From Planctomycetaceae bacterium (GTDB lineage Bacteria; Planctomycetota; Planctomycetia; Planctomycetales; Planctomycetaceae): a DNA stretch of 64,000 nt. The stretch spans positions 3,926,001-3,990,000 of the forward strand of contig CP051247.1 of the NCBI GenBank assembly GCA_017795105.1, read 5' to 3'. Under the pieces are notes generated by a model, which saw only the letters and a program-made list of their open reading frames with translations, was not told the DNA's origin and did not search any database. Positions 43,944-53,087 of the stretch are shown one piece after another (positions within the stretch are counted from its first letter, which is position 1; each line of letters opens with the position of its first letter). The position numbers and the translations under genes are program-made.

Positions 43944-45647
43944 CTACATCGCGGACTGGACGAACGGCATCGTATTGGCGGCAATGATCGTGATGATCAG
44001 CCCGACGATTCCCATCAGCGAGGTCATCGGGGTGACGTACTTGAGAGTTTCCCACTCGGTCATGCCGCTCATCTTGCCGATGACCCAGAATCCAGAGTCG
44101 TTCATCCACATGAACATCTTACTGCCGCAGCCAATCGCGAGAGCCAGATAGACGGGATGAAAGCCGAGATCGGATCCGGCGGCGAAGCTCGCCATCACGC
44201 CGACGCCGGTAATCATCGACACGGTCGCCGATCCCTGTGCCAGTCGGACCAGAGCCGTCACAACAAAGGCGATACTCAGAATCGCGGTGGTCGATGCCCC
44301 GTCGACATCGCCGAAGATCCCGGCCACGCCGGTCTGTTGCAGAGCCTTTCCGAACGCACCCCCGGCTGCGGTAATGAGGATAATCACTCCGCCGCTGGCG
44401 AGAGCCGACTGCATTGAATTGGCCAGCTCGCCCAGGCTCGATTTCTTCTGCTGGTAAAGCATGATGATCGCCAGGGTCGCCGAGATCGCCATGGCGATGT
44501 TCTTGTTTCCGAACATCACAAAGAAATCATTGAGCGAGGCCAGCATCGGCGTGACCGATTCCGCGGGGACATTCTTCAGATAGGTGCTCATCACCGTCTG
44601 TCCGGTAATCAGCAGCACGGGCAGGAGAATGGGCAGCATCGACATAAAGACCGAAGGCAATTCGCTGTCGTCCCGGTCGGCAATCTGCTGCAGTTCGTCA
44701 AGCGAGACATCGGCGCTTTCCCGCAGCGGGACGTCGACGTAATGACAGAGGATCATTCCATAGATGAAACTGAAGACGCAACAGCCAATTCCGACCAGAC
44801 CGCCGGCGAGAATCATCACGCCGACATCGACCGAAAGGGCTTCCGCGACAAACAGCGGCCCCGGCGTCGGTGGCACGAGACAGTGCGCCATCGAGCCGCC
44901 CATCACGATGGAAAGCACGTACAGCAGATAGTTCTTCCCGGTCCGCAGCCGCATCGCTTTTCCGACGGGGATCATTAAGTAGAAGACCGTGTCGAAGAAC
45001 ACTGGTGTGGAAAGCACGAAGCTGCTGCCGACAAAGGAGAGAGCTGCGTTTTTCTCTCCGACCAGCCTCAGTACCCAGCGAACGATCTTCTCGGCGGCAC
45101 CGCTGTCGAGCAGACACTTGCCGATGATCGCGGCCATGGCGATGAGAATTCCGATTCCGGTGCAGGTGGCTCCGAAGCCACTGGCGACCAGATCGCCGAC
45201 TGTCTGCTTCGAAAAGCTGACGGCATCGGCCCGCTGTTGCGGCGTGACGACAATCGTTTCCTCCCAAGTGATCGGTTCGGTCGTCGCTTTATCGAGGTTC
45301 GCGACCGCGTTGCCGTTTTCATTGAACCGTTCGATGCTCGCCGTGGCGATCGTTTCAATGGCGCCCGTCGTCCGATCCTGTTGCAACAACAGATACTGGC
45401 CCCCAACGCGGGTGGTTGCCGATTCCTTCTTCTTCAATGTGATGGAATCGTCGCTGGTCTCGACAATCTCGGTTTTGCTCTTGCCGAGTTCATACCATTC
45501 GACGGTCGCAGCGGGGGTCATCAGCGAGACCACGATCGCCGCGAGGATGAGTGCGAGGAAGGCGTGCAGGCGGAATCCAAGGATGCCACCGACGACGATG
45601 ACAAGCCCGACACCAATGATGAACAGTGTTGCACTCGTACTCAGCAT
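43944..45647 (-). CDS. GntP-family permease (gluconate:H+ symporter type)
   Basis: The 567-residue membrane protein has the GntP-family cores FVLSTPVFFDTVFYLMIPVG, AHCLVPPTPGPLFVAEAL and LAIGCGSKMFMWMNDSGFWV. Family members import gluconate or related sugar acids with protons. Usual length is ~440; here a hydrophilic stretch of about 110 residues (about 48-160) is inserted after the second helix, placing it on one face of the membrane. GGGACTGGAAA precedes the ATG at 45647. No sugar-acid kinase or regulator gene is adjacent, so the substrate is unconfirmed. Confidence 0.9.
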   Translation of the reverse strand: MLSTSATLFIIGVGLVIVVGGILGFRLHAFLALILAAIVVSLMTPAATVEWYELGKSKTEIVETSDDSITLKKKESATTRVGGQYLLLQQDRTTGAIETIATASIERFNENGNAVANLDKATTEPITWEETIVVTPQQRADAVSFSKQTVGDLVASGFGATCTGIGILIAMAAIIGKCLLDSGAAEKIVRWVLRLVGEKNAALSFVGSSFVLSTPVFFDTVFYLMIPVGKAMRLRTGKNYLLYVLSIVMGGSMAHCLVPPTPGPLFVAEALSVDVGVMILAGGLVGIGCCVFSFIYGMILCHYVDVPLRESADVSLDELQQIADRDDSELPSVFMSMLPILLPVLLITGQTVMSTYLKNVPAESVTPMLASLNDFFVMFGNKNIAMAISATLAIIMLYQQKKSSLGELANSMQSALASGGVIILITAAGGAFGKALQQTGVAGIFGDVDGASTTAILSIAFVVTALVRLAQGSATVSMITGVGVMASFAAGSDLGFHPVYLALAIGCGSKMFMWMNDSGFWVIGKMSGMTEWETLKYVTPMTSLMGIVGLIITIIAANTMPFVQSAM

Positions 45648-45901
45648 AGCGTTTCCAGTCCCGGTTCGGACGATGGGGAAACACGTTCAGCTCAGCGGCC
45701 CATCGACACATCAATCATTGTGGATTTCTTGGAGAAGTCCGCATTCTGACGCAGCCTCAGAGGATTTGCAAGGAATCGATTTCGGTTGATTTCCGCCCTA
45801 TTTCCAAGGCGGCACGAAACTTTTTCGCATGGCATCGGGTTTAATTGCGTACTGCTTTCACGAATCTGAACTGCCTGTTCCTGTCGCCGGGGAGACGATT
45901 A

Positions 45902-47731
45902 ATGTCTCGTAACTTCCAAGTATCTCTGCTGTCGCTGGCGTCGCTGACGTTGAGCTTTGGTACGTTTTGTTCACCGGCTCAGGCTGCGAAGCCGACCGAT
46001 CCCCTGGCCGTTGCCGCCAACGTCGATCGAATCCTCAATGAGAACCTGGCCGAAGAAGGGGTCGCTCCAGCGGACCTGACCGCTGACGAAGATTTTCTGC
46101 GACGGGTCTCGATCGATCTGACGGGGCGAATCCCAACGCCTGCTGAGATGACCCGCTTCGGCCTCGATCCCGATCCCCGGAAACGCGAGAAGAAGATTGA
46201 AGAGTTGCTGAGCTCTCCCGACTTTGCCCACAACTGGTCGGCCTATTGGCGGGATGTCATCTTTATGCGAGCCACCGAACAACGGGCCCAGCCATTGCAG
46301 GGCGTGTTCCAGATGTGGATCCGCGAGAAGTTCGAGAACAACGCTCCCTGGGACGAGATCGTTACCGAGATGTTGACCTCAACCGGAGATGTCCGCGACA
46401 ACGGAGCGACAGGTCTGTTTCTGGCCCATGCCGGCGACGCCACGGAACTGGCTTCGGAAACATCGCGTCTGTTCCTCGGAATCCAGATCCAGTGTGCGAA
46501 CTGCCACGACCATCCGACCGATACCTGGACACGGCAGCAGTTTCATGAACTGGCGGCCTACTTCCCCCGCGTTCGTGTTCAGCAGCGTCCGCAGGCCATG
46601 CCACCGACATTCGAAGTCAGTTCTTTCGACGTGAATCGATCGGGAGGTCGAGAGATTCTGAACAACCCGGAACGACTTTTCCGTGGACTCGACCAGAATC
46701 GCGACGGAAAACTGAGTGAACAGGAAGCCAAACGGGCTCAACGATTCGCCGCGGTTTTCCAGCGTATTCTCGGTGTTGGCGATACAGATCAGGACGGCAT
46801 GCTTTCGTTGGAAGAGTTCAAGAATCTTCCGATGCCGCCGCAGGGACGGCGTCAAACGACCGAATACTTCATGCCGAATCTCGAGGATCCTGCAGCACCG
46901 GGGACGCGGCTTGATCCCGTCTTCTTCGTCGATGGCGATGCTGCTCCGCGGGAGATGCGCGATATTGAACGCCGGACCGAACTGGCCCAAAAGGTGACTG
47001 ATCCGAACAATGAATGGTTCGCCAAGTCGTACGTGAATCGCATCTGGACTGAACTGCTGGGCGTCGGCTTCTACCCGCTTGTCGACGACATGGGGCCGCT
47101 GCGGGATGTTCGGCACGAAGAAGCCCTGGAGACGCTGGCCGAAGGGTTCGTAGCGAGTGGATACGACATTCGCTGGGTCTTCCGCACGATTTTGAACTCC
47201 GAAGCCTACCAGCGAACGCTCGATACGCCGAGCGGACTGCAGACGAATGACTCGTGTGAACTTGCCTGTGCGACGCCGGTTCGACTGCGAGCCGAGCAGA
47301 TCCTCTCGTCACTGATGATGTTGTCCGGTCAAACGGAAACCGATCGCGATATTCCGGTCGGACGTGGCCCCGGAAGCCGACGCAACTCTCCTCAGGCTCA
47401 GTTCGTCGCGCTGTTCGGTTTCGATCCGTCGACGCCGCAGGACGAGGTTTCCGGAGACATCCCTCAGTCGTTGTTCATGATGAATTCGCCGCTGATCAGT
47501 CAGCTGGTCTCAAGCCGGGGGAACGGTCCGCTGGCCCGCCTGCTTCGCCAGTACGACAGCGACGAAGACGCGCTTCGCGAACTGTACGTTCTTGTTCTGT
47601 CTCGCGAGCCCTCGGAATACGAACTCAACAAATGCAAAGAGTACATCTACGACGTTCAGAACCGGAACGAAGCGTTCGAAGATGTCATGTGGTGCCTGGT
47701 CAACTCCAGCGAGTTTATCACCAGACGCTGA
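45902..47731 (+). CDS. secreted DUF1549/DUF1553 protein with internal EF-hands
   Basis: The 609-residue protein has a signal peptide (MSRNFQVSLLSLASLTLSFG). DUF1549 is at about 35-230 (FLRRVSIDLTGRIPTPAEM; IQCANCHDHPTDTWTRQQFH), with the CxxCH-like CANCHDHP near residue 198. DUF1553 is at about 360-605 (NRIWTELLGVGFYPLVDDMG). Two EF-hand-like calcium loops, DQNRDGKLSEQEAKRA and DTDQDGMLSLEEF, lie between them (about 265-310). The family is largely planctomycete-specific and of unknown function, normally paired with DUF1501, which follows. ATG at 45902 after GGGGAG is used instead of TTG at 45845. Confidence 0.92.
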   Translation: MSRNFQVSLLSLASLTLSFGTFCSPAQAAKPTDPLAVAANVDRILNENLAEEGVAPADLTADEDFLRRVSIDLTGRIPTPAEMTRFGLDPDPRKREKKIEELLSSPDFAHNWSAYWRDVIFMRATEQRAQPLQGVFQMWIREKFENNAPWDEIVTEMLTSTGDVRDNGATGLFLAHAGDATELASETSRLFLGIQIQCANCHDHPTDTWTRQQFHELAAYFPRVRVQQRPQAMPPTFEVSSFDVNRSGGREILNNPERLFRGLDQNRDGKLSEQEAKRAQRFAAVFQRILGVGDTDQDGMLSLEEFKNLPMPPQGRRQTTEYFMPNLEDPAAPGTRLDPVFFVDGDAAPREMRDIERRTELAQKVTDPNNEWFAKSYVNRIWTELLGVGFYPLVDDMGPLRDVRHEEALETLAEGFVASGYDIRWVFRTILNSEAYQRTLDTPSGLQTNDSCELACATPVRLRAEQILSSLMMLSGQTETDRDIPVGRGPGSRRNSPQAQFVALFGFDPSTPQDEVSGDIPQSLFMMNSPLISQLVSSRGNGPLARLLRQYDSDEDALRELYVLVLSREPSEYELNKCKEYIYDVQNRNEAFEDVMWCLVNSSEFITRR

Positions 47732-47884
47732 GCGTCTTACTTTCGACTCCAATTGTCAGCAAAAGCCGAACCCACTCCAGTTCGGCTCCCGCTGAAGTCA
47801 CTGTCCCGATTCCCGGGGTTTACGAACGCTCAAGATCCGTCTGGTGAATCATTCGATTCACAGCCTTCAGTCAGGAACTTTTCC

Positions 47885-49171
47885 ATGTCGACCAGCATTC
47901 ACGAACTGATTCAATGGGGACGCCGTGGTTTCTCTCGCCGTCGCTTTCTTCACACCGTCTCGGCTGCAGGCGTTGCTGCCGGCACACTTGGCTTCCGCGA
48001 TCTGATGAGCCTTCAGGCGGCTGATCTGCGGAAGCGACACAAAGCCGTCATCATGCTCTGGATGAATGGCGGTCCGAGCCAGATGGAAACGTTCGATCCG
48101 AAGCCAAACCATGAGAATGGAGGAGAAACCTCCGTGATCTCCACCGCGGTTCCAGGCATCCGGATTGCCGAGCCCTGGTCGCAGATCGCCAGCGTGCTCG
48201 ACCGGTGTGCGGTCATTCGCTCATTCACGAACAAGGAAGGCAACCATCGGCGGGCGACCTATCAGTTGCACACCGGTTACGTCCCCTCCGGATCGGTGAA
48301 GCATCCTTCGCTCGGCTCGAACGTGGCTCAGCAGATCGGCGATGAGAACCTCGATATCCCGACCGTGGTTTCAATCGGTCGTCCCGACGGTTCCGGCGCT
48401 GGTTTCCTGGGCGTCGAGTACGATCCGTTCTTCATCAACAATCCGGGGCAGAGGCCGGACAATACGCAGATGGCCGTGGGTGGGGATCGATATCAACGCC
48501 GGTTGAACCTGTTTGAATCTTTGCAGCAGGATTTCGCCCAGCGGGGAGCCGATCAGGTCGTCGAGAATCACAACGCGATCTACGGCAAAGCGGCCGATCT
48601 CGTCCGCAGTCCGCGACTGTCGGCGTTCGAACTCGATGACGAACCGGCCTCGCTTCGAGAGAAGTACGGGGAATCGCAGTTCGGTCGTGGCTGTCTGCTG
48701 GCCCGTCGGCTGGTCGAACAGGGCGTGAGCTATGTCGAAGTCGTCTCCAACGGCTGGGACACCCATTTCGACAACTTCGATCGGATTGGGGAACTGGCCG
48801 GGCAGGTCGATCCGGCAACCGCGGCGCTCATTCTCGATCTCGAAGATCGCGGCATGCTGGACGATACGCTGGTGGTTTGGATGGGAGAATTCGGGCGAAC
48901 GCCGCGAGTCAACGGACGTGGAGGACGGGACCATTTCCCACGAGTCTTTAACGGGCTCATGGCGGGTGGCGGCGTTCGCGGCGGCCAGGTGATCGGAGCT
49001 TCGACGGCCGATGGAAACGACATTCTGGATCGTCCGGTCAGTGTCCCCGATCTGTTCCACAGCATCTGTCACGCGATCGGAGTCGATCCGGAATTTGAAA
49101 ACATGAGCCCGCTGGGCCGCCCGATGAAGATTGTCGAGGGGGGCAGTGTGGTCAACGAACTTTTCTCCTGA
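47885..49171 (+). CDS. DUF1501 family Tat-exported protein
   Basis: The 428-residue protein has a twin-arginine signal (SRRRFLHTVSAAGVAAGTLG). The DUF1501 fold, related to alkaline-phosphatase/sulfatase-type enzymes, follows, with LWMNGGPSQMETFDPKPNHE, GRGCLLARRLVEQGVSYVEV and VVWMGEFGRTPRVNGRGGRDH. Function is unknown; it almost always sits beside a DUF1549/1553 gene, suggesting joint action outside the cytoplasm. ATG at 47885 is selected because the Tat motif then sits near the N-terminus; the frame from 47753 would bury it. Confidence 0.92.
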   Translation: MSTSIHELIQWGRRGFSRRRFLHTVSAAGVAAGTLGFRDLMSLQAADLRKRHKAVIMLWMNGGPSQMETFDPKPNHENGGETSVISTAVPGIRIAEPWSQIASVLDRCAVIRSFTNKEGNHRRATYQLHTGYVPSGSVKHPSLGSNVAQQIGDENLDIPTVVSIGRPDGSGAGFLGVEYDPFFINNPGQRPDNTQMAVGGDRYQRRLNLFESLQQDFAQRGADQVVENHNAIYGKAADLVRSPRLSAFELDDEPASLREKYGESQFGRGCLLARRLVEQGVSYVEVVSNGWDTHFDNFDRIGELAGQVDPATAALILDLEDRGMLDDTLVVWMGEFGRTPRVNGRGGRDHFPRVFNGLMAGGGVRGGQVIGASTADGNDILDRPVSVPDLFHSICHAIGVDPEFENMSPLGRPMKIVEGGSVVNELFS

Positions 49172-49483
49172 GACGGTTCTTCCCAGAACAGCTCGGATGC
49201 CTCTTGTGGAGGATGGTCCGGTCGGAGTGCGGCGAGGGGGCACGTCAATGAAGCAGCGACATCGACGTGTCCTCGACGGGGAACAATTGGTCGACCTCCC
49301 GATTGTTCATCACGCAGACGCTCACCGTCTGCTCCCGAACGCCAGCTTTCGGCCGGGCCATCGTTTTATCCCGCGAACTCTTCCGGGAGATCGACCAGGG
49401 CCGACGACGCATGGTAGTCATCAGGCTCTCTTGCTGTATGATGGATTCTCCACGAACCGAGACCCTGTTCCGGAGAATTCCCG
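49172..49483. other. intergenic region, no gene seen
   Basis: About 310 bases separate the DUF1501 and DUF1080-like genes. A frame extends through it but overlaps both ends and lacks a start signal. Nothing else is recognised. Confidence 0.4.
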
Positions 49484-50149
49484 ATGCGACTTCACTTCAG
49501 CCTGCTGGCTCTTCTGCTTCTGACGCTCCCTCTTCCTTCCGCAGCAGCCGAAAGTAAACCGAAGAAGGCGAACAAGGCCAACGCCATTACGCTTCTCAAA
49601 GGGAATCAACTCGAAGGCTGGAAGAGAACGCAGTTCGGGGGGCCCGGTGAAGTCACTGTCGAAGAGGGCGTGCTGACCATCGAGATGGGATCGCCGCTTA
49701 ACGGGGTCACGATTACCGAAGAGGCATTCAAGAAGCTTCCCAAGATCAACTACGAGATGCGGCTCGAAGCCAGGCGGGAACTGGGAGGCGATTTCTTTGT
49801 CGGTCTGACGTTCCCTGTCAACGATCAGCACTGTTCGCTAATCATGGGAGGCTGGGGCGGTGGCGTCATCGGTATTTCGAGCATCGATGGTTACGATGCG
49901 TCCGAGAACGAATCGACCACGTACGCGACCTTCGAGAATGGCAAGTGGTACAACATCCGCCTGAAGGTCACCGACGAGCGCATTACCGTTTGGCTGGACG
50001 ATGAAGAGATGATCGACGTCGAGATCGAAGAGCGGCGGCTCGATACGCGGATCGAAGTCGATCTCTCCAAGCCGCTTGGTCTGGCCAGCTTTGAAACGAC
50101 GGCCAAAATTCGCGATTTCACGGTTCGTCCATTGAGCGAGAAGAAGTAG
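49484..50149 (+). CDS. secreted DUF1080-like (LamG-fold) protein
   Basis: The 221-residue protein has a signal peptide (MRLHFSLLALLLLTLPLPSA). The jelly-roll type domain contains ITLLKGNQLEGWKRTQFGGP, then EMRLEARRELGGDFFVGLTF, NGKWYNIRLKVTDERITVWL and GLASFETTAKIRDFTVRPL. Planctomycetes have many such proteins; some family members act on 3-keto-glycosides, and others bind glycans. CGGAGA lies just before the ATG. A terminator follows. Confidence 0.85.
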   Translation: MRLHFSLLALLLLTLPLPSAAAESKPKKANKANAITLLKGNQLEGWKRTQFGGPGEVTVEEGVLTIEMGSPLNGVTITEEAFKKLPKINYEMRLEARRELGGDFFVGLTFPVNDQHCSLIMGGWGGGVIGISSIDGYDASENESTTYATFENGKWYNIRLKVTDERITVWLDDEEMIDVEIEERRLDTRIEVDLSKPLGLASFETTAKIRDFTVRPLSEKK

Positions 50150-50173
50150 TTCACGACTCGGAGATCCAAACGC

Positions 50174-50209
50174 AAACAGGCGATCGCTCCCGGGGGCGAT
50201 CGCCTGTTT
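50174..50209. terminator. terminator between convergent genes
   Basis: A 14-bp stem AAACAGGCGATCGC/GCGATCGCCTGTTT serves the gene ending at 50149 and, read on the other strand, the gene ending at 50234. The T-run is short on both sides. Confidence 0.75.
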
Positions 50210-50233
50210 CGATGACTTCAAACGCTGAGCGGC

Positions 50234-50533
<300 letters not shown>

Positions 50534-51153
50534 CCTTGTTTCTCCTCGGGGAAAGATGGACATCGGCCTGGAGCCGTGAACTTCCGTAATCATAAAGAGG
50601 GTGTCGCCAGAAAGGCGGCTTCCCTCTAATCATCGGTTGCTTCCACCCCGTTACATCAGTGAAGTTTCGCACAATCGCCATATTGTGCGCGCCACCGGCT
50701 TTCGGATGGCTGGATTGTAAAGATTGCCTGAAGCTGATGCGGGAATCTCCGGACTTTCTGTGGTCCGATTCCGCTCTCCATGCCAGGCGGCTCTGGACGA
50801 CCGAACGCTTTGTCATATTCACACATGGCGTTGTCTCGGCTTCGTAAAAATTTCACCGCATCCCGAGGAATCCTTCTCGCTCGATGAGGAAAATTCTCCT
50901 GTCGATGGGGCCGCTGACCGGGGCGCGATCGAAAGTGGTGCAATGTGCTGCGTTGGGAATGATCATTCTGATTTGTTTTCGATCAAAGCAAGAGGTCAAT
51001 ACTCTTGCATGTGATCAATTCCCGGCCAGTCCACGCTGCAAAGTCGAACAAAACTCCCCGGATCAACTCGACGCTTCAACTCTTTTTTATGGTTCGACCT
51101 TTGCTGATGTTCAGCGGAGGTTGCAATCCCTTTCAGTGGGCTGGAGTGAGTTG
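50534..51153. other. intergenic region between divergent genes
   Basis: About 620 bases. A frame in phase with opgG extends back to 50884, but its added 90 residues look non-coding and the ribosome binding site favours 51154. No other gene or clear repeat is seen. Confidence 0.4.
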
Positions 51154-52782
51154 ATGACAAGCTGGCGAACGATCTGCCAAATGCTGATTGCCTCGGCCGC
51201 GGGGCTCGTAATCTTCGGAGTCGCGTCGCTGCGCGTCGCACATTCGCAGGAGGTCTCCCAACCAGTGGTCGTCAATCCTCTGGGAGACTCGACATTCTCC
51301 CGCGCTTTTGCGGTGACATCCTTCGAAGACCTGACGGCTTATGCGGAGCTCAAGGCCGCTCATCCGTATAAACCCGGAGCCAAGGCCCATGAGATCCTTT
51401 CGACTTTGAGCTACGACGAGTACCAGCAGATTCAGTTCGATCACAAGAAGGCGATCTGGCACGGCGAAAAGGAGTTCTGGATCGAGATGTTCCATCCCGG
51501 CTTCGTGCAACGGGATCAGATCAGTCTGAACCTGATCGAACAGGGACGCGAACAACCGGTCGCATTCAACCGCGATTGCTTTATCTATCCCGACTCGTTG
51601 TCGAACTTCGAAATTCCGGAGGAGACCACGTATTCCGGAATCCGCATCGCGGGTCGATTTCCCGGCAGCGATGACCCACAGGAGATTCTGACCTTCCTGG
51701 GGTCAAGTTACTTCCGCTGCCGAAGTTCTAATTGCGTCTACGGTTCCTCGACTCGAGGACTGGCCGTGAATATTGGGACGCCGGGCGAAGAAGAGTTTCC
51801 GGTCTTCCGCGAATTCTGGATTGTTGAACCGGAGGAGGGAGCGAACGAGCTCACCATCCTGGCGTTCATGGACAGTCCGTCGCTGACGGGAGCCTACGAG
51901 TTTCGTTTGCGTCCCATGGAGAAGACGGCTCAGATCGATGTCCGTTCGATGATCTATTTCCGAAGTCGGCCGGAGAAACTCGGCATTGCTCCGGTCACAA
52001 GCATGTGGATGTGGGGCGACGGCTTAATCCCTCCGCCGCTCGATTTGCGACCGTCTGTCCACGATGCCGACGGCCTGCTCGTTGAAAGTCCGGAGGGCTG
52101 GACCTGGCGAAGCCTCTGTCGACAGAGCTATCCGTCGGTCAGTCGCCTGAACGTCGACCAGATCAAAGGCTTCGGCCTGCTACAGCGGGATACCCGCTTC
52201 GATCATTTTCAGGATTCCTTTGCTCGATACGACCGACGCCCGAGTATCTGGGTGGAGCCGCAAAGTCAGTGGCCCAAGGGGCATATGGAACTGCTGGAGC
52301 TTCCGGGCGCCCATGAGGGGATCGACAATATCGGAGCTTACTGGGTGCCGGAACTTCCAAAAAACCTCGAACAGGGTCTGCCGATTGCATATCGAATCCA
52401 TTACTTCCACGGCGATCTGAAAACGAAATGCCGCGATTACCTGGCGGCTGTTCAAGACGTTCAGATCACACGGGAACCCGACTCGAACGTTAACGTTTCG
52501 ATCGAATTCAAGGGCCCATCACTGGCCGATCTGGCCGCTGAAACTGCCGTCAATACGCAGCTTCAGACCATCCGTGGTGAAGTACTCCATCAAGAAATCG
52601 TCCGTCGTCCTAACGGTCGCTGGACGCTCCAACTCGTCATCAGGCCGGAATCCGAAGCTCCCTTCGAAATCGAGGTCTGTTTGAAAGATGTGAACCGGAA
52701 GCTGACGGAAACATGGGCTTACCTCTGTCCTGTCAAACCGCCGCCGTACCAGTATCCGCAGGTCTACACACGAGTTGAATAA
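51154..52782 (+). CDS. opgG: periplasmic glucan biosynthesis protein OpgG (MdoG)
   Basis: The 542-residue protein has a signal peptide (MTSWRTICQMLIASAAGLVI...). The OpgG/MdoG domain includes ILSTLSYDEYQQIQFDHKKA, IWHGEKEFWIEMFHPGF and YRIHYFHGD. MGDSPSLTGAYEFRL-like DSPSLTGAYEFRL and TSMWMWGDGL are also typical. OpgG is needed to build osmoregulated periplasmic glucan branches. It precedes opgH. Start 51154 gives the usual ~510-540 length. Confidence 0.93.
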   Translation: MTSWRTICQMLIASAAGLVIFGVASLRVAHSQEVSQPVVVNPLGDSTFSRAFAVTSFEDLTAYAELKAAHPYKPGAKAHEILSTLSYDEYQQIQFDHKKAIWHGEKEFWIEMFHPGFVQRDQISLNLIEQGREQPVAFNRDCFIYPDSLSNFEIPEETTYSGIRIAGRFPGSDDPQEILTFLGSSYFRCRSSNCVYGSSTRGLAVNIGTPGEEEFPVFREFWIVEPEEGANELTILAFMDSPSLTGAYEFRLRPMEKTAQIDVRSMIYFRSRPEKLGIAPVTSMWMWGDGLIPPPLDLRPSVHDADGLLVESPEGWTWRSLCRQSYPSVSRLNVDQIKGFGLLQRDTRFDHFQDSFARYDRRPSIWVEPQSQWPKGHMELLELPGAHEGIDNIGAYWVPELPKNLEQGLPIAYRIHYFHGDLKTKCRDYLAAVQDVQITREPDSNVNVSIEFKGPSLADLAAETAVNTQLQTIRGEVLHQEIVRRPNGRWTLQLVIRPESEAPFEIEVCLKDVNRKLTETWAYLCPVKPPPYQYPQVYTRVE

Positions 52783-52829
52783 GTTTCAGACGCACACACC
52801 GGAATCACGTTTTTCAGGATCACGCACCC

Positions 52830-53087
52830 ATGAAGACTTCAATCAGCACTCTCAACCCAGCCACCGGCCAGAACGGACTCTCTCGCACGATGGCTCCCCC
52901 GATGCGGAAGTCCCGTTCCGTTCGCGTTGTTCCACGCGAGAACTTCGAAGCCATGCGGCCTCCAATGACGCTTCGTCGCGTCTGGTGGTTGCGATTCGAT
53001 GGCTGGACCGAAGCCGCTCAGGTTTCCGTGTCGCGACTTCGCGGTCTCGGCGAACGTGAACGCTCCCTGGCAGGAGAAAAAATGTGA
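52830..53087 (+). CDS. small ORF coupled to opgH
   Basis: The 85-residue product (MKTSISTLNPATGQNGLSRT...) is basic and soluble. The end LRGLGERERSLAGEKM resembles the charged cytoplasmic stretch that precedes the first membrane helix in longer OpgH proteins. Its TGA (53085-53087) overlaps the GTG start of opgH (53084), and a run of six A lies at 53077-53082 just before. It may be a separate coupled protein or the N-terminus of OpgH joined by a -1 shift. Confidence 0.55.
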   Translation: MKTSISTLNPATGQNGLSRTMAPPMRKSRSVRVVPRENFEAMRPPMTLRRVWWLRFDGWTEAAQVSVSRLRGLGERERSLAGEKM

